Below are positions 1 through 5,996 of a stretch of DNA of 5,996 bases, one piece after another (within the stretch, counting starts at the first letter, position 1; every line of letters begins with the position of its first letter). The stretch comes from Synergistaceae bacterium (lineage in GTDB: Bacteria > Synergistota > Synergistia > Synergistales > Synergistaceae), in NCBI GenBank assembly GCA_031274115.1, contig JAISQP010000094.1, forward strand, positions 1-5,996, written 5' to 3'. The translations under genes and the position numbers were made by a program. A model generated the notes under the pieces. That model saw only the letters and a program-made list of their open reading frames with translations. It did no database searches and had not been told where the DNA came from.

Positions 1-12
1 AAACGACATCGC

Positions 13-44
13 GCCATTTGCGAATACAGAGACCATCGAGGTTT
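13..44 (+). repeat. 32-bp dispersed direct repeat, copy 1
   Basis: This stretch matches positions 2525-2556 at 31 of 32 bases. The shared core is GCGAATACAGAGACCATCG, and the one difference is A at 39 against G at 2551. Similarity continues weakly on the right (GAAT against TAAT) and stops on the left. The copies lie 2512 bp apart in the same orientation and bracket the unknown gene and the dehydratase gene. This copy is about 115 bp upstream of the first gene. It lies in a frame that is open from the left edge to a TGA at 97-99. Its nature is unknown: it could be a dispersed non-coding element, a remnant of a mobile element, or a shared regulatory site. Confidence 0.85.
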
Positions 45-61
45 GAATTGCTGTGAAGGAA

Positions 62-77
62 CGCCGGCGCGCCGGCG
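62..77. repeat. Perfect 16-bp GC-only palindrome
   Basis: CGCCGGCGCGCCGGCG is its own reverse complement. It is made of two CGCCGGCG units that are themselves palindromic, so several foldings are possible. The four bases on each side (ACGC at 61-64, GCGT at 77-80) also pair in a shifted register. No T-run follows, so it is a poor intrinsic terminator. It could be the stem of a transcript end from an upstream gene, a protein-binding site or part of a repeat element. It lies between repeat copy 1 and the candidate promoter of the first gene. Confidence 0.7.
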
Positions 78-107
78 CGTTGACGGATATAAATCATGAT
101 GTGTATG

Positions 108-116
108 TGATAAAAT
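108..116 (+). promoter_or_regulatory. Candidate extended -10 promoter for the left operon
   Basis: TGATAAAAT contains TG-N followed by TAAAAT, which matches TATAAT at five of six positions. It would start a transcript near 122-124, about 35 bases before the GTG start of the first gene. A good -35-like TTGACG sits at 80-85, but 25 bases away, too far for a standard sigma-70 pair. The extended -10 would have to work largely alone. The surrounding 86-145 is clearly AT-rich. Predicted from sequence only. Confidence 0.4.
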
Positions 117-158
117 AAAAGGCGCGCGAAAAATTTAATAAAGTTTGGGGGAGTCAAT

Positions 159-611
159 GTGCAAATGCCTATGCAAATCAGCCTTGAAGAGGTAATCGCC
201 ATGCTTCTTTCAAGGGTTGAGTCTCTTGCTTTGAACGACGAAAACAACAAGACGAGGTTCAATATAGTAGCAAGGGCTCTCTATAAGAAGGGTTTCATCA
301 CGGATCAGGATATAGTGGACTCGGTGAAGGAAGAGCACTGGATGATGAAGGAGATTGGGCTGATTCAAGAGGAGCCCGGCGAGGAGACGGCTATTTCGGT
401 GGCGGACAATATCCTTCAGTGGATACGCGGCGATGTCGAGGGTATAAAGAAAACGATGGAAGAATACGAGAAGAGGGTGAAGGAGTACGCCCGCGAGCAA
501 GAGAAGAAGTCGTCGCTCACCGTCGCGTCCCCGGACGTTCTTCATCAGCTCGACAGGCTCTCTTCGCAGCAGTCTTCCGGCAACAGGGGCGGAAGCAAGC
601 TCATTATCTAG
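159..611 (+). CDS. Hypothetical soluble protein, 150 aa, first gene of the left operon
   Basis: I do not recognise this protein. The GTG at 159 lies five bases after a strong SD (GGGGGAG, 147-153). In-frame ATG codons at 165 and 171 are possible alternatives, with spacings of 11 and 17. There is no signal peptide or membrane segment. Residues 8-50 look helical and include ALYKKGFITDQDIVDSV, a 'gene-with-KKG-then-acidic-helix' pattern seen in many small helical domains and not diagnostic. Residues 82-118 are highly charged (EGIKKTMEEYEKRVKEYAR) and likely form a coiled coil. The last 30 residues are rich in Ser, Gln and Gly and probably disordered. The dehydratase gene follows 16 bases after the stop, so the two are probably co-transcribed. 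A role with that enzyme is inference only. The clean SD and protein-like composition make it likely to be real. Confidence 0.8.
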   Translation: MQMPMQISLEEVIAMLLSRVESLALNDENNKTRFNIVARALYKKGFITDQDIVDSVKEEHWMMKEIGLIQEEPGEETAISVADNILQWIRGDVEGIKKTMEEYEKRVKEYAREQEKKSSLTVASPDVLHQLDRLSSQQSSGNRGGSKLII

Positions 612-627
612 CGTCCCTCGGTTTCAA

Positions 628-2472
628 GTGACGCAGTCGCCGCGAGTAAAAATCCTAAGGCTCTGGTCCGCCCTTGCCAAGAGAAACAGACGGGTCCTCT
701 TTCTGGATGTCTGTCTTCTGATATTCGCGGTTTATCTTGGGTTTGCCCTCCGACTGACGCTCCTGGTCGACCGGCAGTATCAGGGAGACCTCGCTCTGGC
801 GGCCGCCCTGTTTCCGGCTTGTGTCGCGGCGTCGCTTCTTGCCTGCGGAGTATACAGGGTTTACTGGCCGCAGGCGAGCGTAGAGGAATACGTGAAGCTC
901 ACCCGAAGCTATGTCTACGGCAGCGCGCTGTTTCTCTGCGCGAACTTTTTTTTGAAGATGCTTACAATACCGAGGACGTCGCTCGCGATCATGCTCTTCG
1001 CGGGACTCTTCTTCGTAGGGGGCGCGCGCGCCTCATGGAGGCTTGCCGAGCTTTCGGGCGCGCACGGCGCCGGAGCGCGCCCGAGGAAGAGAACGCTCAT
1101 TATCGGAGCTGGGGAAGCCGGGGCTTATATAGCGAGGGATATGCAGCGGCGCGCATACGACCTCTTGCCCGTAGGGTTCGTCGACGACGACCCTGAGAAG
1201 CTGGGGAAGGTGATCGCCGGCGTGAGGGTGGTCGGAAACGCGTCGGCGCTTCAGGAGATAGCGGGCTCGATGGATATAGAGGTCGCTCTCATCGCCATTC
1301 CGTCCGCGAGCGGCGCCAGGGTGAGGGAGTACCTTGACGCGCTCTCTCTTCTCGGAGTGGAGGTCAGGGTGCTCCCGAGCATGTGGGAGCTGGCCGACGG
1401 CAGAATAGAGACAAGCCGCCTTCGCTCCGTTGAGCTGCAGGACCTGCTCCGCCGCGAACCGATCTCTCTCGACGAGGCTGGGATAGGCGAATATATTACC
1501 GGCAAGAAAATTTTAGTGACAGGCGCCGGGGGCTCCGTAGGCTCTGAGATATGCTTTCAGGTTTTGAAGCACTCTCCGTCTGAACTCTTTATCTTAGGAC
1601 ACGGCGAGCAGTCTATTTACACGTTGACACAGCGCTTGAACGAGTCCGGCAATACGGTTCCGTACAGGCCGGTGATCGCCGATATCGCGGACTATGCCGC
1701 CATGGAGCGTTTTTTCGAGGCAAACGCTCCCGACGTGGTCTTCCATGCGGGCGCGCACAAGCACGTTCCGCTGATGGAGGAAAACCCCATCGAAGCCCTC
1801 AGGGTAAACGCGATAGGGACGTGGACTCTCTCGGAAATGGCTGGGCGATTCGGAACGGAGCGTTTCGTCATGATATCATCCGATAAGGCGGTGCGCCCTT
1901 CGAGCGTAATGGGGGCCACGAAGAGGATCGCGGAGCGCTTGTTGAAGAGCGCCGGAGATGATTGTCCGGGCGTCAGGTATATAACCGTCAGATTCGGCAA
2001 TGTGCTGGGGAGCCGGGGAAGCGTCGTTCCGCTGTTCGAACACCAGATCAGGCGCGGAGGCCCAGTGACGGTTACGCACAGGGATATGACCAGGTACTTC
2101 ATGCTGATCCCGGAGGCAGTGAGCCTCGTGCTGCAGGCAGGGTCGATGGGGAGCGGGGGAGAGATTTACGTGCTCGACATGGGTGCGCCGGTCAACATCA
2201 CCGAGATGGCGGAGACCTTGATCCGTCTGCATGGACGCGAGCCTTACAAGGACGTCCAGATTGTATTCACCGGCATCCGTCCCGGAGAGAAGCTGTTTGA
2301 GGAGTTGTTCTACGATCAGGATCACGTCGACAGGACCAGCCACGACAAGATCTTCCTCTCGCGGATAGAGGAGAAGCAGCGTCTTTGCATCGACGAAGTT
2401 CGCGACATATTGAACGGGGATCGCGGCGAAGCTTCGGCGCGTGAGAGAATATTCCAACTTGGCGCCCGTTAA
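628..2472 (+). CDS. Membrane-bound nucleoside-diphosphate-sugar 4,6-dehydratase (WbpM/CapD/PglF class)
   Basis: Enzymes of this family use bound NAD+ to convert UDP-GlcNAc (or a related UDP-HexNAc) to a 4-keto-6-deoxy sugar. This is the first step toward sugars such as QuiNAc, FucNAc or bacillosamine derivatives for polysaccharides or protein glycans. Four hydrophobic segments lie at about residues 23-43, 54-75, 94-112 and 117-133. A first Rossmann-like domain follows, with GAGEAG at 160-165. The catalytic dehydratase domain begins near 292 with TGAGGSVGSE (298-307). SSDK (417-420), Met428 and Lys432 form the Ser-Met-Lys arrangement typical of the long membrane forms, where short forms have Tyr. 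HAGAHKHVPLMEENP (373-387), RFGNVLGSRGSVVPLF (455-470) and RPGEKLFEEL (551-560) are family signatures. At 614 residues it is full length. The GTG at 628 has no clear SD and the frame is open upstream, so translation may be coupled to the preceding gene or start a little earlier. The exact substrate cannot be read from sequence. Confidence 0.95.
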   Translation: MTQSPRVKILRLWSALAKRNRRVLFLDVCLLIFAVYLGFALRLTLLVDRQYQGDLALAAALFPACVAASLLACGVYRVYWPQASVEEYVKLTRSYVYGSALFLCANFFLKMLTIPRTSLAIMLFAGLFFVGGARASWRLAELSGAHGAGARPRKRTLIIGAGEAGAYIARDMQRRAYDLLPVGFVDDDPEKLGKVIAGVRVVGNASALQEIAGSMDIEVALIAIPSASGARVREYLDALSLLGVEVRVLPSMWELADGRIETSRLRSVELQDLLRREPISLDEAGIGEYITGKKILVTGAGGSVGSEICFQVLKHSPSELFILGHGEQSIYTLTQRLNESGNTVPYRPVIADIADYAAMERFFEANAPDVVFHAGAHKHVPLMEENPIEALRVNAIGTWTLSEMAGRFGTERFVMISSDKAVRPSSVMGATKRIAERLLKSAGDDCPGVRYITVRFGNVLGSRGSVVPLFEHQIRRGGPVTVTHRDMTRYFMLIPEAVSLVLQAGSMGSGGEIYVLDMGAPVNITEMAETLIRLHGREPYKDVQIVFTGIRPGEKLFEELFYDQDHVDRTSHDKIFLSRIEEKQRLCIDEVRDILNGDRGEASARERIFQLGAR

Positions 2473-2511
2473 TGAGTATTATTGTAAGGGAACCGCTGAT
2501 TATAAATTGCT

Positions 2512-2524
2512 AAAACGGCGTTTT
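2512..2524 (+). other. Small hairpin after the dehydratase gene; weak terminator candidate
   Basis: AAAAC (2512-2516) and GTTTT (2520-2524) pair around a GGC loop, with a T-G wobble below and two more pairs after a mismatch. It lies 39 bases past the dehydratase stop and immediately before repeat copy 2. The T-run is inside the stem, not after it, and the stem has only one G-C pair, so as an intrinsic terminator it is weak. No better terminator is visible between 2473 and 2656. Confidence 0.25.
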
Positions 2525-2556
2525 GCCATTTGCGAATACAGAGACCATCGGGGTTT
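2525..2556 (+). repeat. 32-bp dispersed direct repeat, copy 2
   Basis: This is the partner of 13-44, with one mismatch (G at 2551). It sits in the spacer between the dehydratase and the kinase genes, about 100 bp before the kinase. TTGCGA (2530-2535) and TTTAAT (2555-2560) resemble -35 and -10 boxes, but with a long 19-bp spacing. The equivalent pair in copy 1 is TTGCGA and the poorer TTGAAT. A promoter role for the repeat is therefore possible but weak. In one frame both copies translate to AICEYRDHRG, and the single mismatch is silent (CGA/CGG, Arg). Confidence 0.85.
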
Positions 2557-2625
2557 TAATCGTTACCCTTTAACAATAAATCAGCTTTCTGAGCAATTGC
2601 CGATGTTAAGACGCCGAAGCTGAGA

Positions 2626-2631
2626 TATACT
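2626..2631 (+). promoter_or_regulatory. Candidate -10 box for the signalling operon
   Basis: TATACT matches TATAAT at five of six positions in an AT-rich patch (2623-2658). No good -35 lies 16-18 bases upstream; TTGCCG at 2597-2602 is 23 bases away. A transcript from here would begin near 2637-2640 and carry only a short leader containing the SD at 2659-2663. If used, it would favour a kinase start downstream of that SD. Low-confidence prediction. Confidence 0.3.
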
Positions 2632-2656
2632 TATTTCATGAAGGTTGTTGTAATAA

Positions 2657-5332
2657 TTGGAGGTGTCGGAAATATTAAATGTGGCGTATGAAGAACTCAT
2701 GCGCAGTCATGAGAACGCAGATAGGTTGAGTGATACCGACGAGAAAGAAAGAGGTCTGCGGTTACTTTACAACAGACTTCTCCTGGAAACCTCTCCTGTC
2801 ATGATCTTCGTCATGGACCGCGACCTCAGATATGTAATCGGCGCTAACAAACTGATGAACATACTCTCGTTCTCAGACCAGGCTGAGATGAGAGGGCTTT
2901 CCCTGGACAAGCTCTTCGAGCGCGTGGCGCCTGCAGAATGGATAGGTAAGACGGTTAGGTACTTCGAGGGGGTTATGGCGGATCTGAAGCCGATTACCAT
3001 GAGCGACAGGCTTGTGTTGTCTGACGGAGCGGCGCTTCAGCTTCAGACAAGCATATCTCCTGTGTTTGATTCAGACGGAAGCTGCCTCGGGGTCGTGGCC
3101 GTCCTGCACGACGTCACTGACATGATGAACGCGCTGGAGAGAGCTGAGGCGGCCGATCGGGCGAAAATGTCGTTTTTAGCCAATATGAGCCATGAAATAC
3201 GCACCCCGATGAACGCGATAAAGGGCATGAGCGACCTCCTGCTTCTCACGGCGCTCGACGACGTTCAGAGGGGTTACGCTCAGAGCATAACCAACGCGGC
3301 GCACTCGCTCCTGGCTATAATAAACGACCTGCTCGATTTTTCGAAGATAGAAGCCGATAAACTGGACCTGCTTGAAGCCCCTGCCGATCTTGGCTCTCTG
3401 CTCACCGACATAACGGGCTTGATAAACCTGAAGGCCGACGACAAGGGGCTGGACTTTGTGACGAGAATATCCCCGCTCGCGCCCGCATCGATTATATGCG
3501 ACGAGATCAGGCTGAAACAAGTGCTCCTCAACCTGCTTAACAACGCGGTGAAGTTCACCAGGAGCGGGCACGTGAAGTTTTCAGTTTCCTGCAAGCCCTC
3601 CAAAGCCGACAGGGTGGAGCTGACTTTTTCAGTTAAGGACACTGGGATAGGGATAAAAGAGGAGAATATCCCTCTCATATTTCAGCCTTTTTTGCAGACT
3701 GACCGATATCTCAACCGCAATATAGAGGGGACCGGACTGGGGCTTACGATAACCAACAGGTTGGTCGAGAAGATGGGCGGCGCTCTTTCGGTCGAGAGCG
3801 TGTACGGGCGCGGGAGCGTGTTCAATTTTTCGATAGAGGTCCGGGCCGCGTCGAGCGAATCGCTCGCGAACGTAGTCTCGCCGAGAGCGAAGCGTGTGCT
3901 TGTGCTGGCTGACGGGGTTCACGCCGAGCAATACGAGGAGATGCTGAATGACCTCGGAGTAAATTATGACATAGCGCGAGACGAGGAGTCCTTCGTCTCT
4001 TATATGGGAAAAAACTCATATACTCATATCATCTATAAATACGACATGGGACACAGGCTGATAGACGGGCGTCTGGACAGCTTGCAGCCATCCTGTCAGG
4101 CGATTGCCGTCAAAAATATTAAACGGGCTTCGATGCAGAATACCGCGGCGAGTATACATGTGCTTTTCGAACCGGTCCTTGTCATCGGGACGGCTCACGC
4201 TCTCAACAACAAGAAGGCCATCGTGAACGACTCCTGCGCCAAGGAGAACGAGCGCGACATCATCGGGTCCTTCAGATTTCTGGACGCCAGGATACTCATT
4301 GTGGACGACAACGACATAAACCTCATGGTGGAGAGCGAATTATTGAGGCAGTACGGCATTGAACCCGACACGGCGGACGGCGCGGCGAGCGCTTTTACCC
4401 TCGTAACCGATAAGGAGTACGACATAATATTCATGGATCACATGATGCCGGATATCAACGGCATCGAAGCCACAAAGATGCTCCGGGAGACCGGCGGCTG
4501 GTTGGAAACCGTGCCTATTGTCGCGCTCACCGCTAACGCGCTCACCGGAATGAAGGAGACCTATCTCTCCTGTGGAATGAACGACTATATCAGCAAACCG
4601 ATAGAGATACCCGAACTCAACAGGGTGCTCCTCACATGGCTCCCGAAGGAAAAAATTTCAGTCGCCGAACCGTCGGAGAGGACCGTGACCGTCCTTCACG
4701 AAGACAGCGTTATAGACCGTCTGTCTGAGAAGCTCGACACGGAATACGCGCTCGCCGGAATCGGCGGTTCTGAGAGCGCTTACCTGAGCGTCGTCAGGGC
4801 GTTCATATCGTCAATGCCGGAGAAGTTCGACGATATGAACGAACAGATCGGGAAGGGAGACTACGGGCGATTCAGGATTGACATCCACTCCGCGAAGAGT
4901 TCGCTCTCGAACGTCGGTGCGAAGATCCTTGCAGACGAGGCGAAAAACCTGGAGCTGGCCGCGGTGTCCGAGGATTATAGTTACATAAACAGCAATTTCG
5001 GCCAGTTCTCGGCGCGGGTTATGGAACTCTTCGGTTTTATAGACGACGTGATGTCGGTGAAGTCCGCGGCGGCGGAAAAAGGGAAGCTCTCGGGCAGCGT
5101 CGAGGTGCTGAGAGCCCTGCTTGAGCGAGTTGAGGACCTGTTGGAGGTTCTGGAGCAGGATGAGGCGATTGCCGCGGTCGAACGCGCGACGACGGAGAGT
5201 TATGGGGTTAACCTCGACAGAAGTCTCCTCAATATAAGGGCCGCTATCGAGTCGTTTAACTACGACCGCGCGTCCAGCCTGATACAAACGATTCTGACAA
5301 CCGAAGATATGGCGGAGGAGCGACGCGGATGA
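2657..5332 (+). CDS. Hybrid sensor histidine kinase: PAS-HisKA-HATPase-pseudoREC-REC-HPt
   Basis: A cytosolic kinase that should autophosphorylate on His and pass the phosphate through internal domains. No membrane segment or signal peptide is seen. A PAS domain spans about residues 43-155. HisKA carries SHEIRTP with His179. The ATPase domain shows the N-box ([10 protein letters not shown], Asn292 and Asn296), DTGIGI (328-333) and GTGLGL (358-363). Residues 411-516 look like a receiver that has lost its acidic pocket and has Lys461 where the phospho-Asp is expected. A true receiver (about 545-662) has Asp550/Asp551, phospho-Asp594, Thr625 and Lys647. An HPt domain follows with His744 in [13 protein letters not shown]. 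Residues 812-885 are two further helical pairs. The start is uncertain. The longest frame begins at TTG 2657, but that codon overlaps the SD GGAGG (2659-2663). GTG 2681 and ATG 2699 are alternatives that lose only N-terminal residues before the PAS. The stop overlaps the next gene by four bases. Confidence 0.95.
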   Translation: MEVSEILNVAYEELMRSHENADRLSDTDEKERGLRLLYNRLLLETSPVMIFVMDRDLRYVIGANKLMNILSFSDQAEMRGLSLDKLFERVAPAEWIGKTVRYFEGVMADLKPITMSDRLVLSDGAALQLQTSISPVFDSDGSCLGVVAVLHDVTDMMNALERAEAADRAKMSFLANMSHEIRTPMNAIKGMSDLLLLTALDDVQRGYAQSITNAAHSLLAIINDLLDFSKIEADKLDLLEAPADLGSLLTDITGLINLKADDKGLDFVTRISPLAPASIICDEIRLKQVLLNLLNNAVKFTRSGHVKFSVSCKPSKADRVELTFSVKDTGIGIKEENIPLIFQPFLQTDRYLNRNIEGTGLGLTITNRLVEKMGGALSVESVYGRGSVFNFSIEVRAASSESLANVVSPRAKRVLVLADGVHAEQYEEMLNDLGVNYDIARDEESFVSYMGKNSYTHIIYKYDMGHRLIDGRLDSLQPSCQAIAVKNIKRASMQNTAASIHVLFEPVLVIGTAHALNNKKAIVNDSCAKENERDIIGSFRFLDARILIVDDNDINLMVESELLRQYGIEPDTADGAASAFTLVTDKEYDIIFMDHMMPDINGIEATKMLRETGGWLETVPIVALTANALTGMKETYLSCGMNDYISKPIEIPELNRVLLTWLPKEKISVAEPSERTVTVLHEDSVIDRLSEKLDTEYALAGIGGSESAYLSVVRAFISSMPEKFDDMNEQIGKGDYGRFRIDIHSAKSSLSNVGAKILADEAKNLELAAVSEDYSYINSNFGQFSARVMELFGFIDDVMSVKSAAAEKGKLSGSVEVLRALLERVEDLLEVLEQDEAIAAVERATTESYGVNLDRSLLNIRAAIESFNYDRASSLIQTILTTEDMAEERRG
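2659..2663 (+). promoter_or_regulatory. Strong SD with no matching start codon in the kinase frame
   Basis: GGAGG, extended to GGAGGTG, is the best ribosome-binding match in the spacer. A start would be expected around 2669-2673. In the kinase frame the codons there are GAA, ATA (2672) and TTA, none of them ordinary starts. The nearest in-frame GTG (2681) is 17 bases away. ATG 2679 is out of frame and reads only a short peptide. An upstream GAAGG (2640-2644) could serve TTG 2657 at 12 bases. Confidence 0.5.
5314..5320 (+). promoter_or_regulatory. Ribosome-binding site of the HD-GYP regulator, inside the kinase gene
   Basis: GGAGGAG lies eight bases before the ATG at 5329, within the last codons of the kinase gene. 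It supports the ATG start and translational coupling through the ATGA overlap. Confidence 0.8.
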
Positions 5333-5996
5333 GAGAAGAAGCCCCCGTATACAGCATCCTGGTCGTCGACGACGACGCTACGAACTTGAGGATGCTTCAC
5401 GAGATACTGAGGCCGAGGTACAAGGTCTTCGCCGCTCCTTCCGGACAGAGGGCCATGGTCTTCCTGGAGAGGAGGACGCCGGATCTGATACTCCTGGACG
5501 TCGAGATGCCTGGAATGAACGGCTATCAGGTGATAAGCCGTCTGAAGGGAGACCTGAGAACCGCGTCAATCCCGGTCCTTTTCCTGACCGCTCAGGAGGG
5601 ACGCGAGAAAGAGGAGACCGCCCTGCGGCTCGGCGCCGTGGACTACATACTGAAGCCGATCACCGCCGGCGTCGTGCTGGCGAGAGTAAATATGCACATA
5701 GAGCTGGAGGTCTACAGAAAACGTCTCGAGCAGCTTGTTGAACTCAAAACGAGTCAACTGCGCAACACTCAGGATTCGATACTGGACATCCTGGCGAACG
5801 TCACCGCGTGGCGCGACAGCGGAACTGGGGGGCATATAACGAGGACGACAGCCTATTCACAGCTCATAATCGATTGCCTTATGGAGAAAAACCACCCGAA
5901 CTACATCATCAGCCCGCAGTACGGAGAACACATAGTGAAGACTTCGAAGCTGCACGACATCGGCAAGGTCGCGATCTCCGACAGCATACTGCTCAA
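5329..5996 (+). CDS. Response regulator with HD-GYP domain, probable c-di-GMP phosphodiesterase (3' end missing)
   Basis: A receiver domain covers residues 1-122, with Asp14-16 forming the acidic pocket, phospho-Asp57 in [13 protein letters not shown], Thr87 and Lys109 in LKP. A helical linker (about 123-145, [18 protein letters not shown]) follows. From about 148 the start of an HD-GYP domain is visible: [13 protein letters not shown] with His169, and [11 protein letters not shown] with the His209-Asp210 pair. Proteins of this family, such as RpfG, hydrolyse cyclic di-GMP at a metal centre, and phosphorylation of the receiver controls this. The window ends after 222 complete codons, so the GYP motif and the remaining metal ligands cannot be checked, and activity is inferred. 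The gene shares ATGA with the kinase stop, so the pair is one operon and this protein is the likely phosphate acceptor from the kinase HPt. The frame is clean with no frameshift. Confidence 0.93.
   Translation, partial: MREEAPVYSILVVDDDATNLRMLHEILRPRYKVFAAPSGQRAMVFLERRTPDLILLDVEMPGMNGYQVISRLKGDLRTASIPVLFLTAQEGREKEETALRLGAVDYILKPITAGVVLARVNMHIELEVYRKRLEQLVELKTSQLRNTQDSILDILANVTAWRDSGTGGHITRTTAYSQLIIDCLMEKNHPNYIISPQYGEHIVKTSKLHDIGKVAISDSILL

Larger units (their letters stand above)
2495..2585. repeat. Imperfect inverted repeats enclosing repeat copy 2
   Basis: GCTGATT (2495-2501) is the exact reverse complement of AATCAGC (2579-2585). Pairing extends imperfectly inward: GCTGATTATAAA against the reverse complement of 2569-2585. 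The right arm can instead pair with an outer left arm, TTATTGTAAGGG (2479-2490), which matches the reverse complement of 2566-2579 with a two-base bulge. The two pairings exclude each other. The unit is about 91 bp and has repeat copy 2 in the middle, a layout like a tiny non-autonomous element or a structured leader. No target-site duplication is obvious. The arms are short and AT-rich, so chance is not excluded. Confidence 0.45.

Noticed and set aside
80..116. Standard sigma-70 promoter made of TTGACG (80-85) and TAAAAT (111-116)
   Set aside because: The spacing is 25 bases, well over the usual 16-18. Only the extended -10 is kept as a candidate.
157..195. Twelve-residue frame MCKCLCKSALKR overlapping the start of the first gene
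   Set aside because: Its ATG is only three bases from the SD, and the GTG frame gives a full protein. The cysteines come from a chance repeat of ATGCAAATG-like words.
419..631. Frame of 70 codons inside the first gene
   Set aside because: It is an overlapping shadow frame with no SD and an Arg-rich composition typical of an out-of-frame reading.
1876..2457. Long minus-strand frame of 193 codons opposite the dehydratase gene
   Set aside because: The plus-strand frame encodes conserved dehydratase motifs throughout. The minus frame is a codon-bias shadow without recognisable motifs.
13..2556. CRISPR array
   Set aside because: There are only two repeat copies, 2.5 kb apart with genes between them, no regular spacers and no cas genes. 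A solitary repeat cannot be excluded because the left edge cuts the first context.
2441..2623. Open frame of 60 codons over the end of the dehydratase gene and repeat copy 2
   Set aside because: It starts inside the dehydratase gene with no SD, its first 11 codons are a shadow of that gene, and the rest is spacer and repeat. It is kept only as a note on the repeat's possible coding origin.
2638..2691. Small frame ATG...TGA reading [17 protein letters not shown], resembling the start of a nucleotide-binding protein
   Set aside because: There is no SD, it has 17 codons only, and it overlaps the kinase start in another frame. The likeness to a Rossmann start is too short to mean a gene remnant.

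Overview
The window holds three complete protein-coding genes and one cut by the right edge, all on the + strand. The DNA is moderately GC-rich, with frequent ATA, AGG and AGA codons, GTG and possible TTG starts, and purine-rich Shine-Dalgarno (SD) sites. This looks like an anaerobic, diderm-type bacterium. Synergistota would fit, but that is an impression from codon style and protein character, not a proven assignment.

Left part (1-2472): a short non-coding leader contains one copy of a 32-bp dispersed repeat, a perfect 16-bp GC palindrome and a possible extended -10 promoter. Next comes a probable two-gene operon. The first gene encodes a 150-residue soluble protein I do not recognise. Sixteen bases later comes a 614-residue membrane-bound nucleotide-sugar 4,6-dehydratase of the WbpM/CapD/PglF class, an enzyme that opens routes to modified sugars in surface polysaccharides or protein glycosylation.

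Middle (2473-2656): a 184-bp AT-richer spacer carries the second copy of the 32-bp repeat, enclosed by short imperfect inverted repeats. It also holds a possible -10 box and a strong SD that has no ordinary start codon at normal distance in the frame of the next gene.

Right part (2657-5996): a signalling operon. The first gene is an 891-residue soluble hybrid histidine kinase (PAS, HisKA, HATPase, degenerate receiver, true receiver, HPt, C-terminal helical tail). Its stop overlaps by four bases (ATGA) the start of a response regulator with an N-terminal receiver and a C-terminal HD-GYP domain, which runs off the window. The arrangement suggests a phosphorelay from kinase His to internal receiver Asp to HPt His to the separate receiver Asp. 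The likely output is cyclic-di-GMP breakdown. Its position next to a surface-sugar gene suggests, but does not prove, a link between c-di-GMP signalling and the cell surface.

I saw no RNA genes, CRISPR array, transposase or integrase. The most unusual sequence signal is the repeat pair that brackets the left operon, and the odd start region of the kinase gene.
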